Both the position numbers and the translations under genes were made by a program. A stretch of DNA of 64,000 nucleotides, from positions 186,001 through 250,000 of the forward strand of contig NZ_CP009278.1 of assembly GCF_000747525.1 (NCBI RefSeq). Reading direction: 5' to 3'. The notes under the pieces are model-generated. The model searched no databases and was not told the DNA's origin. It worked only from the letters and a program-made list of their open reading frames with translations. Every line of letters begins with the position of its first letter. The stretch's first letter is position 1. Below, piece by piece: positions 17,741 to 25,017 of this stretch. This DNA comes from Sphingobacterium sp. ML3W. GTDB lineage: Bacteria; Bacteroidota; Bacteroidia; Sphingobacteriales; Sphingobacteriaceae.

Positions 17741-17748
17741 CAAAATTA
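17741..17748 (-). promoter_or_regulatory. Candidate -7 element for gcvT
   Basis: Read on the minus strand this is TAATTTTG, a match to TAnnTTTG, 24 nt before the gcvT ATG. No clear TTG -33 element is present at the expected distance. Confidence 0.4.
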
Positions 17749-17798
17749 CAAAAATAAACAGCGACTTTAGTCTAAAGATTAGCATTTGTGCAATCGAT

Positions 17799-18617
17799 TT
17801 ACTGATCTATTGTTAAGGAGTAAATTATTGCTTCCATTTTATCATCATCTGGATCTTCGCAAAGTAAAAAAGTAATTTTTTTGTCCGAGCGCTCTTTCAG
17901 CGTAATCCCTTCAAATTTGTGTTTTCCAGGTATCAGGGTTGTCTCCAGCTGCATAGGTGTGTTTTTATTAAATTTTCCTAAAATGGTTCCCGCAATTTCA
18001 CCATCCAAATAGGTGGAGTTTGAAGCTTCGGCTGCCGCGATAAAATAAACGGTATCTGCAATTAAAATAGCATCCGTAAATGCTGTTTGAACCTCATTGA
18101 TGAGGGGTAGCTGTATTGGGATAAAACTACTTTCCTCAGGGTTTACCTTGTTGATTTTGAAAATACCGTTTTGACTTTTTTGTCCATTACCGCGGTTGAA
18201 AAACCAAATTTCATCGGCGGTATGAATGACTCCTTCAATATTGAAATTATCTTGGTCAACATCAAATTTCTGTTGTAAATGATGATAGATGCTTGAAAAA
18301 TCCTCAGCGTTGGCCTCCTTTTCATAAGTTATGCGGGTATTTCGGTTAGGAGTTGAGCCTGACCCATAGATGTAGTATTTGCCTTGGTCATAAGCTATGG
18401 ATTCAAAATCTGGTTTTTTAGCCTTAGCGATAATTTCTAAATCAATCGCATTTTCATCAAGTCGAATTTTAGATAAAGCGCGTTCATTTAGTGAAAAATC
18501 ATAGAGGTAGTAGCTGTTATCGGCTATGAGATAAAGATGATTATTTTGATAGACTAATCCGGATGCGGCACTTATTCCAGAAATAGTGAGAAAAAAGTCT
18601 AATATTAAGTTCTTCAT
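17799..18617 (-). CDS. Conserved protein with beta-propeller-like repeats
   Basis: The 272-residue product shows repeated strands with LYLIADNSYYLYDF, GKYYIYGSGS, DEIWFFNRGNG and ADTVYFIAAAE, a pattern typical of beta-propeller or sugar-responsive surface proteins. It has a modest hydrophobic N-terminus (MKNLILDFFLTISGISAASG) that could be a signal peptide, but this is not clear. The DFESIAYDQGKYYIYGSGS and HKFEGITL segments resemble phytase/SdiA-regulated-type propellers that bind metals. The function is unknown. It overlaps the upstream truC gene by 4 nt and is probably translated with it. Confidence 0.55.
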   Translation of the reverse strand: MKNLILDFFLTISGISAASGLVYQNNHLYLIADNSYYLYDFSLNERALSKIRLDENAIDLEIIAKAKKPDFESIAYDQGKYYIYGSGSTPNRNTRITYEKEANAEDFSSIYHHLQQKFDVDQDNFNIEGVIHTADEIWFFNRGNGQKSQNGIFKINKVNPEESSFIPIQLPLINEVQTAFTDAILIADTVYFIAAAEASNSTYLDGEIAGTILGKFNKNTPMQLETTLIPGKHKFEGITLKERSDKKITFLLCEDPDDDKMEAIIYSLTIDQ

Positions 18618-19303
18618 ATCTGATGTGCTAGATTTAAGATGGTCAATACACGATTAAACTCAGGTTGTAGTTTAGCTTTAATGGTGATGACTTCTTTGGT
18701 TTTTGGATGCGTAAAAGTTATTTCCGAGGCATGAAGCATCATAGTATCCATCTCAAAATGATCTTTCCAAAATTTATTCTGTTTATTACATCCATGCGGA
18801 CGATCGCCAATGATGGGATAGAATATATGTGCAAAGTGTTTTCTTAATTGATGCATTCTTCCGGTTGTGGGATTTGCTTCTACTAAACTATAGCGCGATG
18901 TCGGAAATTTACCAGAAGCTATCGGAAGTTCTGCTTGGGCAATTGTTTTGAAATCGGTCTGCGCTTCCTGTATGGTTCCATTATCTTTTTTCAAAGGATA
19001 GTCGATATGCATTTCATCGGGGGCATGACCACGTAATACGGCAATATACCTTTTATCTACAAGTTGGTTTTGAAACAATTGCTGTAACTCCCGATCCATC
19101 TCTTTATTTAGCGAAAATAAGAGGATACCGGCTGTTTTCCTATCCAATCGATGTGCAGGGTATACGGTTTGACTAATTTGATCTCTTAAGAGCTGAAGGG
19201 CAAATTCGGAAGCGTCGCGTGCAATGGAGGAGCGGTGTACAAGCAGACCATGTGGTTTATTGATCGCGATGATGTCTTCGTCTTGATATAAAATTTCTAA
19301 CAT
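18614..19303 (-). CDS. truC: TruC-like tRNA pseudouridine synthase (RluA family)
   Basis: The 229-residue enzyme shows the RluA-family catalytic HRLDRKTAGILLF block with the active aspartate at residue 54, the N-terminal INKPHGLLVHRS, and GRMHQLRKHFAHI and IIGDRPHG. Length and the absence of an S4 domain point to TruC, which makes pseudouridine 65 in tRNA(Ile1) and tRNA(Asp) of E. coli. Other short RluA members remain possible. It lies 7 nt after a small unknown gene and overlaps the propeller-like gene. Confidence 0.85.
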   Translation of the reverse strand: MLEILYQDEDIIAINKPHGLLVHRSSIARDASEFALQLLRDQISQTVYPAHRLDRKTAGILLFSLNKEMDRELQQLFQNQLVDKRYIAVLRGHAPDEMHIDYPLKKDNGTIQEAQTDFKTIAQAELPIASGKFPTSRYSLVEANPTTGRMHQLRKHFAHIFYPIIGDRPHGCNKQNKFWKDHFEMDTMMLHASEITFTHPKTKEVITIKAKLQPEFNRVLTILNLAHQI

Positions 19304-19310
19304 ACTAGAT

Positions 19311-19679
19311 TTACATATTTTTTATAATAGCAATTATTTCATCAGCTTTTTCGTCAATCTTGGGACTGATCCATACTTTTCCAAAAGCACCAAGACCTAT
19401 GGTATTATTTTGACCCTGCCATTTAATTTTTGTTAACGAGAAGAGGTAATAGTTTTCTACGACCACACCCTTTTCCACAAATTGTTGTACAACTTGATTC
19501 CCAAATAATCGCATTCCAATATCAAGAAATCCTTGTTTCTTATGATCTATTTGATTTTTAATTAAATGCTCAGCCTTTTCTTTTACAACTCGTTCGTGTT
19601 GCTCTTGAGTAGGGTTAGTCCAAATTGCTGCCACAGTAATGAGTATGATGACTAAAGCAAAAATTCTTTTTTTATTCAT
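19311..19679 (-). CDS. Small membrane-anchored or exported protein, DUF4359-like
   Basis: The 122-residue product has one hydrophobic N-terminal segment (IFALVIILITVAAIW) followed by TNPTQEQH and a soluble region with LFSLTKIKWQGQNNTIGLGAFGKVWI. The TNP-x-x-[ED] motif right after the membrane segment and the GxxGxVW ending recall DUF4359, but I am not certain. The role is unknown. A terminator-like hairpin separates it from the upstream SIMPL-DUF4112 pair, and it precedes truC by 7 nt. Confidence 0.5.
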   Translation of the reverse strand: MNKKRIFALVIILITVAAIWTNPTQEQHERVVKEKAEHLIKNQIDHKKQGFLDIGMRLFGNQVVQQFVEKGVVVENYYLFSLTKIKWQGQNNTIGLGAFGKVWISPKIDEKADEIIAIIKNM

Positions 19680-19700
19680 GTCTAAGAAATTGTAGATACA

Positions 19701-19737
19701 AAAATAGCGTTTATACCTTCATATAGACGCTATTTTT
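19701..19737. terminator. Bidirectional hairpin terminator
   Basis: AAAATAGCGT (19701-19710) pairs exactly with ACGCTATTTT (19727-19736), with a further TATA pair inside. T runs follow on both strands. It marks the end of the SIMPL-DUF4112 transcript on the minus strand. Confidence 0.75.
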
Positions 19738-19756
19738 GTTATTATAATGTACTGTA

Positions 19757-20242
19757 TTAAAAAAATAAGTGCCAAAACCACTCTCCAGATATCCATAAAA
19801 GGTAGATGGTACCCACAACAAATAATAGGATGATGGAAAGGATTCCCAATAGCAGCCAAATGGCAGACCCTTGATGTTTGTTTTCATAGTAATGCTCTTT
19901 CATCAACTTGATATTTTTCGCATTTGCCTTGTTGAAAAAATCAAAGACATTACCAAGAAGTGGAATAGCTCCTAAGATGGCATCCATCGAGATATTGATC
20001 AGCATTTTGACAACCAATTTAGAGCTTGCTCCATTTCTCCACATGACCATGACGAGAACGAATGAAGTTCCAAAGCTGGCAATTGTTCCTGCAAAAGGAA
20101 TAAAATTAAGAATAGGGTCTAGGCCAAAGCGGAATCCAGCTATCTGGAACTTATTGTCCATTAACCATGATAGTCGCTCGACCCAACCGAAGTCATGATC
20201 CCTTTTCTTGTGTTTGTCAGCTAAGGATAGATCTCTCTTCAT
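19757..20242 (-). CDS. DUF4112 membrane protein
   Basis: The 161-residue protein carries the DUF4112 core: WLMDNKFQIAGFRFGLDPILNF, IPFAGT, and SMDAILGAIPLLGNVFDFFNKANAKN. It has hydrophobic segments around residues 45-65, 85-100 and a final membrane segment near residues 128-150. DUF4112 proteins occur widely in bacteria and their function is not known. Its start overlaps the stop of the SIMPL gene by one base, so the two are coupled. Confidence 0.85.
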   Translation of the reverse strand: MKRDLSLADKHKKRDHDFGWVERLSWLMDNKFQIAGFRFGLDPILNFIPFAGTIASFGTSFVLVMVMWRNGASSKLVVKMLINISMDAILGAIPLLGNVFDFFNKANAKNIKLMKEHYYENKHQGSAIWLLLGILSIILLFVVGTIYLLWISGEWFWHLFF

Positions 20243-20946
20243 TATAATAATTCAAATGATGCATTTACTTCACTTGTAATCTTAATCGGTTTAATGTCTA
20301 GGTCTAAATCATCGGATACATCAGCTGCTTCCATGTTACTTGATTTGAATGAAGCCATGACGCGTGGTGTATTAAAATAGATCATTTGTGGATTCTCAGA
20401 CAATAGGATTGCTTTGCCAACTTTTTGACCAGCCGCCTCTGCTAATATTGTAGCATTGTCAAGCGCATCTTTAACCGCTTTAACTTTTAACGTTTTTTCC
20501 AGTTCTTTCTTTTTTGAATAATCAAGTTCGCTGATTGCTGTATTTTGGATTCCTGCCGCATCTACACCGTCAAATAAATCATTCAATTTATTCAATTGCG
20601 TTACTTTGATACGGTACTGTCTGGAAAGTAAAATGTCAGTTTCTTTTTTCTTTTTTGTAGCATAATTGGTGCTATAGATATTTTGAATTGTAAAATCTTT
20701 CTTCTCAACACCTACAGTTGTTGCTGCTTGAAATAATTGTTTTTCAAGATTTTCGATTGTTACCTTTTTCTTGGTATTTCCGTCTTGATAAAATTCTTTC
20801 AACGTAACATTGATATATATGATGTCTGGAGTTACCTCTTCCTCAGCTCTTCCGATCGTACTTACCATATCTTTATTCGTCATTTGTTGTGCTTGCAAAG
20901 TGTGTACAGTTGCTAATAGCATTATTCCTAGCAATAATTTTTTCAT
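20242..20946 (-). CDS. Exported SIMPL-domain (DUF541) protein
   Basis: The 234-residue product has a signal peptide (MKKLLLGIMLLATVHTLQAQ) and a SIMPL domain. Visible family features are ISTIGRAEEEVTPD-like N-terminal text (VSTIGRAEEEVTPDIIYI), the central YRIKVTQLNKLNDLFDGVDAAG, and KAVKDALDNATILAEAAGQKVGKAI. SIMPL proteins such as BP26/OMP28 form periplasmic oligomers; their role is unclear, though some help resist oxidative stress. It is the first gene of a short operon with the DUF4112 gene. Confidence 0.88.
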   Translation of the reverse strand: MKKLLLGIMLLATVHTLQAQQMTNKDMVSTIGRAEEEVTPDIIYINVTLKEFYQDGNTKKKVTIENLEKQLFQAATTVGVEKKDFTIQNIYSTNYATKKKKETDILLSRQYRIKVTQLNKLNDLFDGVDAAGIQNTAISELDYSKKKELEKTLKVKAVKDALDNATILAEAAGQKVGKAILLSENPQMIYFNTPRVMASFKSSNMEAADVSDDLDLDIKPIKITSEVNASFELL

Positions 20947-21106
20947 AATCTTTCTATTTAATACTTTGTTTTCAAAAATCGAACCATTGTTTATTTGTAT
21001 TGATGTAGACCTATTTTGAATGAAGAAGTTTAATGGAAAAAAATTAAAAAAGTTTAAGGTTTTTAATAATTTTTAAATATCTTTAAGAAATTTAATACAA
21101 TAAACA

Positions 21107-21298
21107 ATGCAAGAAGGTGTAGTAAAATTCTTTAATGAAACCAAAGGTTTCGGTTTCATCATTCCAAATTCAGGCGAGAGCGAAATCTTCGTTCACGTTT
21201 CTGGTTTAGTAGACAAAATTCGTGAAAATGACAACGTTTCTTACGAAGTTGAACAAGGTCGTAAAGGTCTTAATGCGGTAAATGTAAAAGTTATCTAA
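21107..21298 (+). CDS. Cold-shock family RNA/DNA-binding protein
   Basis: The 63-residue protein is a single cold-shock domain with RNP1 (KGFGFI) and RNP2 (EIFVHVSGL). It would bind single-stranded RNA as a chaperone. It stands alone, with a TATCTTTA near-match to the -7 element at 21078-21085 and a strong terminator 28 nt after the stop. Its upstream region is very AT-rich. Whether it is cold-induced cannot be told. Confidence 0.93.
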   Translation: MQEGVVKFFNETKGFGFIIPNSGESEIFVHVSGLVDKIRENDNVSYEVEQGRKGLNAVNVKVI

Positions 21299-21325
21299 TC
21301 AGATTTTAAGATATATTTATTGTAG

Positions 21326-21359
21326 AAAAGCCCGATTTCTTATGAAATCGGGCTTTTTT
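21326..21359 (+). terminator. Intrinsic terminator of the cold-shock gene
   Basis: A 14-bp perfect stem (arms AAAAGCCCGATTTC and GAAATCGGGCTTTT) with a TTAT loop is followed by T residues. Confidence 0.9.
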
Positions 21360-21496
21360 ATATTTTATTAACTGTGCTTTTATACCATTGCCTATCTATA
21401 TGAAAGAAAAAGCGTTGGATTGTGGAATTGGAAAAATCCGCAACAATTAATAGTGGACTTCACGTAATGCACTGACTTCTATTCGGCAACATTTAG

Positions 21497-21922
21497 TTAC
21501 GAATTATGTGGAGGAATCGGGTCATTATTCCCTCTTTCGAAAGGATTGTTATGTGTGAATGGGGTACTGTCATGTTCGATGGCTTTTGGATCTTCGCCGT
21601 AGTCGTTACTAAATTTGTCACCTTCTAAGAAAAAAAGATATAACAAATAGAAATTGACGAATGGTATGATACATAATAACATCAGCCATCCTGTTTTATT
21701 AATATCATGAAGGCGTCTGACTGAAACGGCTAAACTCGGGATTAATAGGGCGAGGCTTACAATATAGGAGATGTAGTTAAATGATGAAAACATGAGGCCC
21801 AAAATAGCCAGAACACTACTGATGATAAAGTAGATTAATGTAAACATCCAATATTCTTTTCTGCGTGCACGACCATTGAAATTTGCGTAGTTGTCGCGGA
21901 CTACTTTTAGAAACCATTCCAT
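21497..21922 (-). CDS. DUF805 inner membrane protein
   Basis: The 141-residue protein begins MEWFLKVVRDNYANFNGRA and continues RRKEYWMFTL, the typical DUF805 start. It has four hydrophobic segments, and SVRRLHDINKTGWLMLL is the family's conserved central motif. The end (DYGEDPKAIEHD) is also usual. The hydrophilic tail after it is rich in N and P and may be disordered. The function of DUF805 is not established. It is a single minus-strand gene between the cold-shock gene and recO. Confidence 0.9.
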   Translation of the reverse strand: MEWFLKVVRDNYANFNGRARRKEYWMFTLIYFIISSVLAILGLMFSSFNYISYIVSLALLIPSLAVSVRRLHDINKTGWLMLLCIIPFVNFYLLYLFFLEGDKFSNDYGEDPKAIEHDSTPFTHNNPFERGNNDPIPPHNS

Positions 21923-21995
21923 AGCAATAAATTTAAGTTAGTAATTGTGTTATAATCTTATCTAAAATAGAAAAAATATTTTCTATTAAATTGAT

Positions 21996-22718
21996 TTAAT
22001 GGAATATTTCTTCTAAAATATACAACGATTTTACTTCTTTGAAATTCGTGAGATGAAGCCGGTAGTAGTCAATTATTTTTTCCAAGAGTATTTGACGGTC
22101 TTTTGTGCTCATTTTGATATCCTCCGAGTTATTGAACTCTGTTGCCATTAATTTTCTAAATAGTGAGGTATGCGGCTCCTGCAAGACATATGGATGCTCT
22201 GGAAGTTGGTTGGAGAATGTCGCGGCCTCTAGATTGAAATAGGGATAATTTTTTGCAGCCTCTACAGGGTAAAAACCTAAAAACCGACTCAAATTAATTA
22301 AAAAAACCAAATGGAAGTTGGCTAAATTTTTTTCAGATTCATCGAGCCATTGAATGGCGTGAAACAAATATTCAAAGAGATGTGGATCACCCGCTTGTTC
22401 GCGTAATATTTTATAGAGTACTTCATTGAGGAATATCGCCAATGAGCTTTTGACGATATCGTATGGTATTGTTTTTAGAGGAGGTACTTGATGTGCTTCG
22501 GATATGCGCTGTAGCCCATTGTTATCTTTAAAGGTTACAACCATATCCAGGGGATGCAACGCTTGAAGAAAGCCGGATCTAATTTTCGCTTTTGGTTTGC
22601 GCGCTCCATTGACGAGGTAGGATTGCAAGCCGAAATGTTCCGTGTAAATTTGTGCAACGACACTACTTTCGGAATAATTAGTCGATTTAAGTACAATACC
22701 TCTTGTTTTATGAAGCAT
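21996..22718 (-). CDS. recO: DNA repair protein RecO
   Basis: RecO binds SSB and single-stranded DNA and, with RecR, helps load RecA. The 240-residue protein begins MLHKTRGIVLKSTNYSESSVVAQIYTE, the usual OB-fold opening, and has YLVNGARKPKAKIRSGFLQALHPL. The zinc-finger cysteines present in many RecO proteins are absent, as in many Bacteroidota homologues that I know of. It ends 2 nt before the start of nothing else on this strand and follows a small membrane protein gene by 2 nt. Confidence 0.9.
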   Translation of the reverse strand: MLHKTRGIVLKSTNYSESSVVAQIYTEHFGLQSYLVNGARKPKAKIRSGFLQALHPLDMVVTFKDNNGLQRISEAHQVPPLKTIPYDIVKSSLAIFLNEVLYKILREQAGDPHLFEYLFHAIQWLDESEKNLANFHLVFLINLSRFLGFYPVEAAKNYPYFNLEAATFSNQLPEHPYVLQEPHTSLFRKLMATEFNNSEDIKMSTKDRQILLEKIIDYYRLHLTNFKEVKSLYILEEIFH

Positions 22719-22720
22719 AT

Positions 22721-22945
22721 TTAATTTTCTTTTTTATTCTTTCGGATTTCCAACAATGCATTTCTGTCAATTTTACGAATCAGGCGATAAATGATACGCA
22801 AGAATCCAATTCCAAATGAAAGTACCCCTAAGATCATCATCGGTTTATACCAGTTGTTTTGCAATTGCATCAGGTAATATCCTATCAAAATGAGAATAAT
22901 AGCAAGAATAATTTCTAATAGTCCTCTGCGTAAATATTTATTCAT
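22721..22945 (-). CDS. Small two-helix membrane protein upstream of recO
   Basis: The 74-residue product has two hydrophobic segments (about residues 9-26 and 34-55) and a basic tail (RLIRKIDRNALLEIRKNKKEN). I do not recognise the family. It lies 2 nt upstream of recO and must be translated from the same mRNA, but no link to DNA repair is known. The distance to recO and the steady coding pattern argue that it is real. Confidence 0.6.
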   Translation of the reverse strand: MNKYLRRGLLEIILAIILILIGYYLMQLQNNWYKPMMILGVLSFGIGFLRIIYRLIRKIDRNALLEIRKNKKEN

Positions 22946-22991
22946 GATGTTTACAAATGTGAATTGTTGAAAACTATTTTCGTTGTTTTAG

Positions 22992-22999
22992 CAAATATA
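22992..22999 (-). promoter_or_regulatory. Candidate -7 element for the recO operon
   Basis: The minus strand reads TATATTTG, a full match to TAnnTTTG, 46 nt before the start of the small membrane protein gene. No clear -33 TTG is seen. Confidence 0.4.
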
Positions 23000-23161
23000 A
23001 TATAATTAAATACATTATTTTTGCCATTACTAGGACCTAGATTTTTATTTTTTTAAAAATAAATCCTTAAAATTGTTGCATTTAACAAAATAAATATAGA
23101 TATTTGCACACTCTTTGCGAAAAGATATATTTAAATTAAGACAACAAAATAACATAATATC

Positions 23162-23395
23162 ATGTCAAGAATTTGTGATTTAACAGGCAAAACAGCAATG
23201 AATGGATATAATGTATCTAATTCTAACGCTAAAACAAAACGTAAATTTTACCCAAATTTACAAACTAAACGTTTCTTCATTCCAGAAGAAGATCGTTGGA
23301 TTACATTAAAAGTTTCGACTTCGGCGATTAAAACGATCAACAAAATCGGTATCACTTCTGCTATCGGTAAGTTCATTAAAAAAGGATCAATCTAA
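23162..23395 (+). CDS. rpmB: 50S ribosomal protein L28
   Basis: The 77-residue protein begins MSRICDLTGKTAMNGYNVSNSNAKTKRKF when split across its basic loop, and it contains the TKRFFIPEEDRWITLKVS block of bL28. It forms part of the large subunit. The gene heads a cluster with rpmG and the DUF4295 gene, an arrangement seen across Bacteroidota. The region before it is very A/T-rich, with no Shine-Dalgarno sequence. Confidence 0.96.
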   Translation: MSRICDLTGKTAMNGYNVSNSNAKTKRKFYPNLQTKRFFIPEEDRWITLKVSTSAIKTINKIGITSAIGKFIKKGSI

Positions 23396-23437
23396 TTGAT
23401 TTTTCGCCTGTTGCATAAAATATCATTCATGAATTTC

Positions 23438-23459
23438 AATCCTAATACTTTTTAGGATT
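23438..23459 (+). promoter_or_regulatory. Hairpin between rpmB and rpmG
   Basis: AATCCTAA (23438-23445) pairs with TTAGGATT (23452-23459) across a short loop, 17 nt before rpmG. There is no T run after it, so it is more likely an RNA processing or stability element, or a leader structure, than a terminator. Confidence 0.35.
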
Positions 23460-23476
23460 CAAAATAAAGTAAAACA

Positions 23477-23659
23477 ATGGCTAAAAAAGGAAATAGAGTA
23501 CAAGTTATCTTAGAATGTACTGAACACAAAGAAAGTGGTCTTCCGGGAATGTCTCGTTACATCACGACTAAGAACAAAAAGAATACAACTGAGCGTTTAG
23601 AATTGAAAAAATTCAACCCAGTATTGAGAAAAGTTACTGTTCACAAAGAAATTAAGTAA
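23477..23659 (+). CDS. rpmG: 50S ribosomal protein L33
   Basis: The 60-residue protein begins [18 protein letters not shown] and contains [23 protein letters not shown], the hallmark of bL33. Only one cysteine remains at the usual zinc positions, so this is a zinc-independent (C-minus) form. It lies in the rpmB-rpmG-DUF4295 ribosomal cluster, 81 nt after rpmB and 47 nt before the next gene. Confidence 0.95.
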   Translation: MAKKGNRVQVILECTEHKESGLPGMSRYITTKNKKNTTERLELKKFNPVLRKVTVHKEIK

Positions 23660-23706
23660 TTCACATCTTAGTTGCCTCATAAGCGCTAAGTTAAAATATT
23701 AATACC

Positions 23707-23868
23707 ATGGCAAAAAAATCTGTTGCATCGTTACAAAAAGGTGGCGGTAAAGAATTTACAAAGGTTATTATTACTACTAGATCAACTAAAACTGGAGCTT
23801 ATACTTTCAAAGAAGCTATGGTTCACAATGATAAAGTAAAAGATACTTTAGCACAGGCTGCTAAATAA
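23707..23868 (+). CDS. DUF4295 protein, probable Bacteroidota ribosomal protein
   Basis: A 53-codon gene begins MAKKSVASLQKGGGKEFT and ends KDTLAQAAK. The very basic start, the position right after rpmB and rpmG, and the KVIITTRSTKTGAYTFKEAMV body identify DUF4295, which is found almost only in Bacteroidota. I recall that ribosome structures from this phylum showed an extra large-subunit protein, named bL38, that may be this family; treat that as unverified. It is too short for many ORF filters, but its context makes it secure. Confidence 0.85.
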   Translation: MAKKSVASLQKGGGKEFTKVIITTRSTKTGAYTFKEAMVHNDKVKDTLAQAAK

Positions 23869-23918
23869 CTTGTAATTTTCCTTTTTTAAAGTTTTTCTTT
23901 AAAAAGAATTCAAAAAAT

Positions 23919-23952
23919 AGCCGTTTTGGTATACACCGAAAGGGCTTTTTTT
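23919..23952 (+). terminator. Terminator of the rpmB-rpmG-DUF4295 cluster
   Basis: AGCC-G-TTTTGGT pairs with ACCGAAA-G-GGCT, including one G-U pair, and a run of seven T residues follows. It lies 50 nt after the DUF4295 stop. Confidence 0.7.
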
Positions 23953-23968
23953 GTTGGTTTCAAATCTC

Positions 23969-23976
23969 TATCTTTG
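23969..23976 (+). promoter_or_regulatory. Candidate -7 element for ftsY
   Basis: TATCTTTG lies 64 nt before the ftsY start. TTG triplets upstream are at 15 nt or 12 nt, shorter than the preferred spacing. The element directly follows the terminator of the ribosomal cluster, as expected for a new transcription unit. Confidence 0.4.
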
Positions 23977-24040
23977 GCATTCAGTATTGCTACTGATTTG
24001 GAAGTAAATATTAACGTATTCACAAGTGAAACATATTTAA

Positions 24041-25003
24041 ATGGGATTATTCGATTTTTTCAAGAAAAAACAAGAAACTCCTGAAGCTCAAGAGGCTCTG
24101 GATAAAAGTTTGGAGAAGACCAAGGAAGGTTTCTTTTCTAAAATTACAAAAGCAGTTGTTGGTAAATCAACAATCGATGATGATGTTTTAGATAATTTGG
24201 AAGAAATATTGGTGACCTCCGATGTTGGCGTGACCACCACTTTAAAGATTGTAGAGCGTATCCAATCACGTGTTGCACGTGATAAATATATATCGACTTC
24301 AGAGCTGAATACGTTATTGAAAGAAGAGATTCAAGAGTTACTCGCAGAAAATAATAGTTCTGACTTTGAAAATTTTGAATACGGCAATCACAAGCCATAT
24401 GTGATTATGGTAGTAGGGGTCAATGGTGTTGGTAAAACAACGACAATTGGCAAGCTTGCTCACCAATTGAAAACTGCAGGTAATAAAGTTGTTTTGGGTG
24501 CTGCGGATACCTTTCGCGCTGCTGCAGTAGAACAAATCAAACTTTGGGGTGAACGTGTTGGTGTTCGTGTGGTAGCGCAAGCGATGGGCTCTGACCCGGC
24601 TTCTGTTGCTTACGATGCAATCCAATCTGCCGTGTCCAATGGCGATGATGTCTGTATCATTGATACTGCAGGTCGTCTTCATAATAAGGTCGGCTTGATG
24701 AATGAATTGGGGAAAATAAAAAATGTAATGCAAAAGGTAATTCCTGGTGCACCACATGAGATTCTATTGGTTTTAGATGCTTCTACGGGTCAGAATGCAA
24801 TAGAACAATGTACGCAATTTACGCAAGCAACTGATGTCAATGCGTTAGCACTAACGAAGTTGGATGGTACGGCAAAAGGTGGCGTAGTTATCGGCATATC
24901 AGATCAATTTAAAATACCTGTAAAATATATTGGTGTCGGTGAGAAAATCGGCGATTTACAGTTATTCAACAAAAAAGAGTTTGTGGATTCGCTGTTCAAG
25001 TAA
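24041..25003 (+). CDS. ftsY: Signal recognition particle receptor FtsY
   Basis: FtsY is the GTPase that docks the SRP-ribosome complex at the membrane. The 320-residue protein has the NG domain with P-loop GVNGVGKTTTIGKLA (about residues 127-141), AADTFRAAAVEQ, DTAGRLH and TKLDGTAKGG. The acidic A domain of E. coli FtsY is nearly absent, reduced to a short FFKKKQETPEAQEAL start. It precedes rimO by 14 nt. Confidence 0.97.
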   Translation: MGLFDFFKKKQETPEAQEALDKSLEKTKEGFFSKITKAVVGKSTIDDDVLDNLEEILVTSDVGVTTTLKIVERIQSRVARDKYISTSELNTLLKEEIQELLAENNSSDFENFEYGNHKPYVIMVVGVNGVGKTTTIGKLAHQLKTAGNKVVLGAADTFRAAAVEQIKLWGERVGVRVVAQAMGSDPASVAYDAIQSAVSNGDDVCIIDTAGRLHNKVGLMNELGKIKNVMQKVIPGAPHEILLVLDASTGQNAIEQCTQFTQATDVNALALTKLDGTAKGGVVIGISDQFKIPVKYIGVGEKIGDLQLFNKKEFVDSLFK

Positions 25004-25017
25004 TTCACATCCAATGT

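Noticed and set aside
23396..23476. A missing ribosomal gene between rpmB and rpmG
   Set aside because: The 81-nt gap holds only a hairpin and stop codons in all frames of useful length.
24338..24757. 139-codon minus-strand frame inside ftsY
   Set aside because: It is antisense to the GTPase motifs of ftsY and its product is cysteine- and histidine-rich without family character.
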